Below, piece by piece: positions 61,431 to 64,000 of a DNA stretch of 64,000 nt. The translations under genes and the position numbers were made by a program. Each line of letters begins with the position of its first letter. The stretch's first letter is position 1. A model generated the notes under the pieces. That model worked only from the letters and a program-made list of their open reading frames with translations. It was not told the origin of the DNA and ran no database searches. Source of the stretch: Luteolibacter ambystomatis. GTDB lineage: Bacteria > Verrucomicrobiota > Verrucomicrobiia > Verrucomicrobiales > Akkermansiaceae. The stretch covers positions 3,049,754 to 3,113,753 of the forward strand of contig NZ_CP073100.1 of NCBI RefSeq assembly GCF_018137965.1, written 5' to 3'.

Positions 61431-62492
61431 ATGTTCCGCAACCTGATTTTCGACTGGTCCGGCACCCTCGTGGACGACCTCGGCCCCGTGCTGGAGGCCA
61501 CCAACCTCGTTTTCGAGAGCTACGGCCGCGATCCGCTGGACCGCGATGCCTTCCGCCGCCATTTCCGGCTGCCCTACAGCGAGTTTTACCAGGAATTCCT
61601 GCCGGAGGTGGCGCTGGATGAACTGGAAAGCCGGTTCCGCCCCGCGTTCCATGACTCGAAGGCCCCCGTTTTCGTCCTGCCTCACGCGCGCGAAAAACTG
61701 GAATGGTGCGCCGCCCACGGCATCCGCTGCTTCGTGCTCAGCAGCATGCACCGCGAGGCCTTTCACCAGCAGCTTGAGGAATTCGGCCTCGAACCGTTCT
61801 TCGAGGCCACCTACGCCGGAGTCGTGGACAAGCGCAAGATGATCCATGAGATCCTCGCCACCCACAAACTCGATCCCGGCGCGACCGCCTTCGTGGGCGA
61901 CATGACCCACGACATCGAAACCGCCCGTCACGGTGGAATTTCCTCCATCGCCGTGCTCACCGGCTACACGCATGCCGAACCGCTGGCTGCGGTGCGACCG
62001 GACATCACCGTGCCGGATCTGGGCGTCCTGCGTTCGCTGCTCGGCCGCACCACCACCGCCCCGCGCCCCATCGCCACGGTGGGAGCCCTGCTTCATGACG
62101 GCCACGGCCACGTGCTGATGGTCCGCACCCACAAGTGGAGCCACCGCTGGGGCATTCCCGGTGGCAAGATCCGTCGTGGAGAAACCTCCCTCGATGCCCT
62201 GCGCCGCGAGATCCGGGAGGAAACCGCCGTGGAGCTGGACAACATCCAGTTCGCCCTCGTCCAGGACTGCATCGATTCCGAGGAATTCGAGCGCCCCGAG
62301 CACTTCCTGCTTCTGAACTACGTGGCGCGCGCCCGAACCACCGCGATCCAGCTCAACGACGAGGCGGAGGATTTCAAATGGCTGTCCCCGGCCGATGCCC
62401 TGACGCTCGATCTCAACCACCCCACCCGCGTCCTGCTGGTGGAGGCGATGGAGCGTGGGATGATCCCGGAGATGGAATCCTTCGCCTCCTGA
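61431..62492 (+). CDS. HAD-NUDIX bifunctional hydrolase
   Basis: A 353-aa protein from ATG 61431. Residues 1-210 are a HAD phosphatase: FDWSGTLVDDLG, where the first catalytic Asp is present and the second position is Ser-Gly-Thr in the style of phosphoglycolate-phosphatase-like enzymes, then CFVLSSMHREAFHQQLEEFG and FVGDMTHDIETARHGGISSI. Residues about 215-353 are a NUDIX hydrolase: RWGIPGGKIRRGETSLDALR then REIREETAVEL, the Nudix box with Ala instead of the usual Gly. The two domains would act in sequence on a phosphate ester and a nucleotide-linked substrate. It precedes folB by one base; dihydroneopterin triphosphate is a possible NUDIX substrate, but this is conjecture. Confidence 0.88.
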   Translation: MFRNLIFDWSGTLVDDLGPVLEATNLVFESYGRDPLDRDAFRRHFRLPYSEFYQEFLPEVALDELESRFRPAFHDSKAPVFVLPHAREKLEWCAAHGIRCFVLSSMHREAFHQQLEEFGLEPFFEATYAGVVDKRKMIHEILATHKLDPGATAFVGDMTHDIETARHGGISSIAVLTGYTHAEPLAAVRPDITVPDLGVLRSLLGRTTTAPRPIATVGALLHDGHGHVLMVRTHKWSHRWGIPGGKIRRGETSLDALRREIREETAVELDNIQFALVQDCIDSEEFERPEHFLLLNYVARARTTAIQLNDEAEDFKWLSPADALTLDLNHPTRVLLVEAMERGMIPEMESFAS

Positions 62493-62493
62493 T

Positions 62494-62850
62494 ATGACCG
62501 ATACCATCGAGATCCGGAAACTCCGCGTCACCACCCACATCGGCGTGCCGGATGAAGAACGCGCCGCGCCGCAGGAACTGCTGCTGAGCATTGTGATGAC
62601 ACCACAAGCCTCCTTCCGACATCTCGGCGACGACATCGCGCAGACCGTCGACTATTACGCGGTGTCTCTGGAACTCGAAGCGCTCGCAGCGGAGAAACCG
62701 CGCAAGCTCATCGAAACCCTCGCCGCGGATGTGGCGGATCATTTGCTCTCCCATCATCCCCTGCGCCGGGTGGACGTTCTGGTGGAGAAATTCATCCTGC
62801 CGAACACCGAATGCGTCGCTGTGCGGACGGTTCGCGAAAAGGTCGCTTGA
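62494..62850 (+). CDS. folB: Dihydroneopterin aldolase
   Basis: A 118-aa FolB protein from ATG 62494, one base after the previous stop. It cleaves 7,8-dihydroneopterin to 6-hydroxymethyl-dihydropterin in folate synthesis. Features: TIEIRKLRVTTHIGVPDEER (substrate Glu region), QTVDYYAVSLELEALAAEKP, KLIETLAADVADHLLSHHP and VDVLVEKFILPNTECVAVR with the catalytic Lys in EKF. The length is standard. No folP or folK is adjacent in the window. Confidence 0.93.
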   Translation: MTDTIEIRKLRVTTHIGVPDEERAAPQELLLSIVMTPQASFRHLGDDIAQTVDYYAVSLELEALAAEKPRKLIETLAADVADHLLSHHPLRRVDVLVEKFILPNTECVAVRTVREKVA

Positions 62851-62895
62851 ACGGCCCTTGTCGCCGCGGGTGCCATGCGGTTGAGTATGGCCAGC

Positions 62896-64000
62896 ATGAC
62901 CCGCGAAACGCTTGCTGAAGTCCTCGAAGAAATCGCCCGGTTGCTTGAGCTGAAGGGCGAGAATCCTTTCAAGGTCCGCGCCTACCGGCAGGGCGCGGAG
63001 GTCGTACTGGGTTACGATGGCGATATCGTCGCCCTCGCCGCCGCCAACGACTTGGAAGGCATCAAAGGCCTCGGCGACGCCTTGCGCGACAAGCTTCATG
63101 AACTCGCGACCACGGGGGAGCTCCAGTTTCACAAGAAGCTGCGCGCGGAGTTTCCGGAGGGTCTGTTCGAACTCTTCGATGTTTCCGGACTCGGGCCGAA
63201 GAAAATCAAGGCGCTCTTTGAGACGCTGGAGGTCGGCTCCATCGCGGATCTGAAAGCCGCCTGCGATGCCGACAAGGTGGCAGGTCTGCCCGGCTTCGGC
63301 GCGAAGACCCAGACGAAGATTCTGGAAGCCCTCCAGCAGCGCGAGAGTTTCGCCGACACCTTCCGCCTCGGCACGGTGACCTCGTTGGTCGATGACATTC
63401 TGGAAGCCCTGCGCGATCATCCGGCGGTATCGCAGGTGGCCGTGTGCGGATCGTTCCGTCGTGCGAAGGAAACGGTGCATGATCTCGATTTCCTGGTCGC
63501 CACCAAGGAGCCCGCGGAGTTGTGCCGCTACTTCACCACGTTCCCGATCGTGAAGTCGGTGATCGCCCGGGGTGAAACCAAGACCTCGGTGCGATTGGAC
63601 AATGGCATCCAGTGTGACCTGCGCGCCGTATCGAACGCGGAGTTTCCTTTCGCGCTGATGTATTTCACCGGTTCCAAGGAGCATAACGTGGCGATCCGCC
63701 AGCGCGCGCTGAAACACGGCTGGTCGCTCAACGAATACGCCCTCACACCCGTGGAAGGAGTCGCGCCGCCACCCGAGATCCACGACGAACCGGGGCTCTA
63801 CAAGGCGCTCGGCCTGCGCTATGTCTCACCGGAGCTGCGCGAGAACCGCGGCGAAATCGAAGCCGCGGAAACCGGCGACCTGCCACGGCTGGTCGAACTC
63901 AGCAACCTGCGCGGCACCTTCCACAACCACACCAATGCCTCGGACGGCGTCAACACGCTGGAGGAAATGGCGGAGGCGGCCCAGGAACTAGGACTCCAGT
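62896..64000 (+). CDS. polX: DNA polymerase/3'-5' exonuclease PolX, 5' part
   Basis: The gene runs off the right edge; 368 codons are visible. The ATG at 62896 is chosen because MTRETLAEVLEEIARLLELK is the family start; ATGs at 62875 and 62887 are in frame. The 8-kDa-like N-terminal domain has GENPFKVRAYRQGAEVV and two helix-hairpin-helix stretches (GIKGLGDALRDKLHE, GLGPKKIKALFE). The polymerase domain has VCGSFRRAKETVHDLDFLVA with the catalytic Asp pair and IQCDLRAV. A PHP exonuclease domain begins with GTFHNHTNASDG shortly before the edge. Bacterial PolX fills short gaps in base excision repair. Confidence 0.92.
   Translation, partial: MTRETLAEVLEEIARLLELKGENPFKVRAYRQGAEVVLGYDGDIVALAAANDLEGIKGLGDALRDKLHELATTGELQFHKKLRAEFPEGLFELFDVSGLGPKKIKALFETLEVGSIADLKAACDADKVAGLPGFGAKTQTKILEALQQRESFADTFRLGTVTSLVDDILEALRDHPAVSQVAVCGSFRRAKETVHDLDFLVATKEPAELCRYFTTFPIVKSVIARGETKTSVRLDNGIQCDLRAVSNAEFPFALMYFTGSKEHNVAIRQRALKHGWSLNEYALTPVEGVAPPPEIHDEPGLYKALGLRYVSPELRENRGEIEAAETGDLPRLVELSNLRGTFHNHTNASDGVNTLEEMAEAAQELGLQ

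Overview
The window looks like a chromosomal segment of a Verrucomicrobiota bacterium, most likely of the Verrucomicrobiaceae (Luteolibacter/Haloferula-like). Pointers are several very large secreted proteins built from autotransporter-associated beta-strand (PATR) repeats, a XylR-type LacI/AraC hybrid regulator, a short sigma factor of the type common in Planctomycetes/Verrucomicrobia paired with a FecR/LamG anti-sigma protein, a high GC content, weak Shine-Dalgarno sequences, and REP-like palindromes. Taxonomy is inferred from gene content only. I see no rRNA, tRNA, CRISPR array, phage or transposase gene.

Layout. 1-8.7 kb: a secreted-protein cluster (start of an unknown secreted protein, a GH97 glycosidase, a PATR protein) divergent from a sigma/anti-sigma pair, with a perfect 13-bp inverted motif in the shared promoter region. 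8.7-16.1 kb: housekeeping genes apaG, thiD-coaD-cstA, a UvrD-family helicase and a XylR-like regulator; a long palindrome separates cstA and the helicase. 16.2-19.3 kb: a second PATR protein. 19.6-24.4 kb: rlmN, a Rieske protein, a GAF-LytTR regulator, a phosphoesterase and a Xre/RES toxin-antitoxin pair. 24.5-29.3 kb: clpB, a phosphopentomutase fused to a DUF3293-like domain, and a small AraC protein. 29.4-34.6 kb: a three-gene operon that I read as a Phc-type (3-hydroxy fatty acid methyl ester) quorum-sensing module: a PhcB-like methyltransferase, a single protein joining PhcS-like and PhcR-like parts, and a PhcQ-like response regulator, closed by a strong terminator. 34.8-39.0 kb: a six-gene operon (ECF sigma, single-pass membrane protein, pseudo-HtrA PDZ protein, Maf, lipid kinase, SanA-like). 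39.3-49.7 kb: two giant tandem PATR paralogues. 49.8-57.2 kb: an EEP-family phosphohydrolase, two class A penicillin-binding-protein genes (one with a degenerate transpeptidase) and a divergent double HtrA protease. 57.3-64 kb: an MFS transporter, coproheme decarboxylase, a membrane protein, ferredoxin, DciA-like protein, a HAD-NUDIX fusion, folB and the 5' part of a PolX gene.

Themes. Five large secreted proteins share a C-terminal module (Ca-binding-like DxDGDxxxN stretch, a central Trp, and a final phenylalanine-valine-arginine-like strand). Envelope upkeep genes (PBPs, HtrA proteins, SanA, ECF sigma) are concentrated in the right half. The most noteworthy system is the Phc-like quorum-sensing operon; its assignment rests on domain order and operon order and needs a homology search to confirm.
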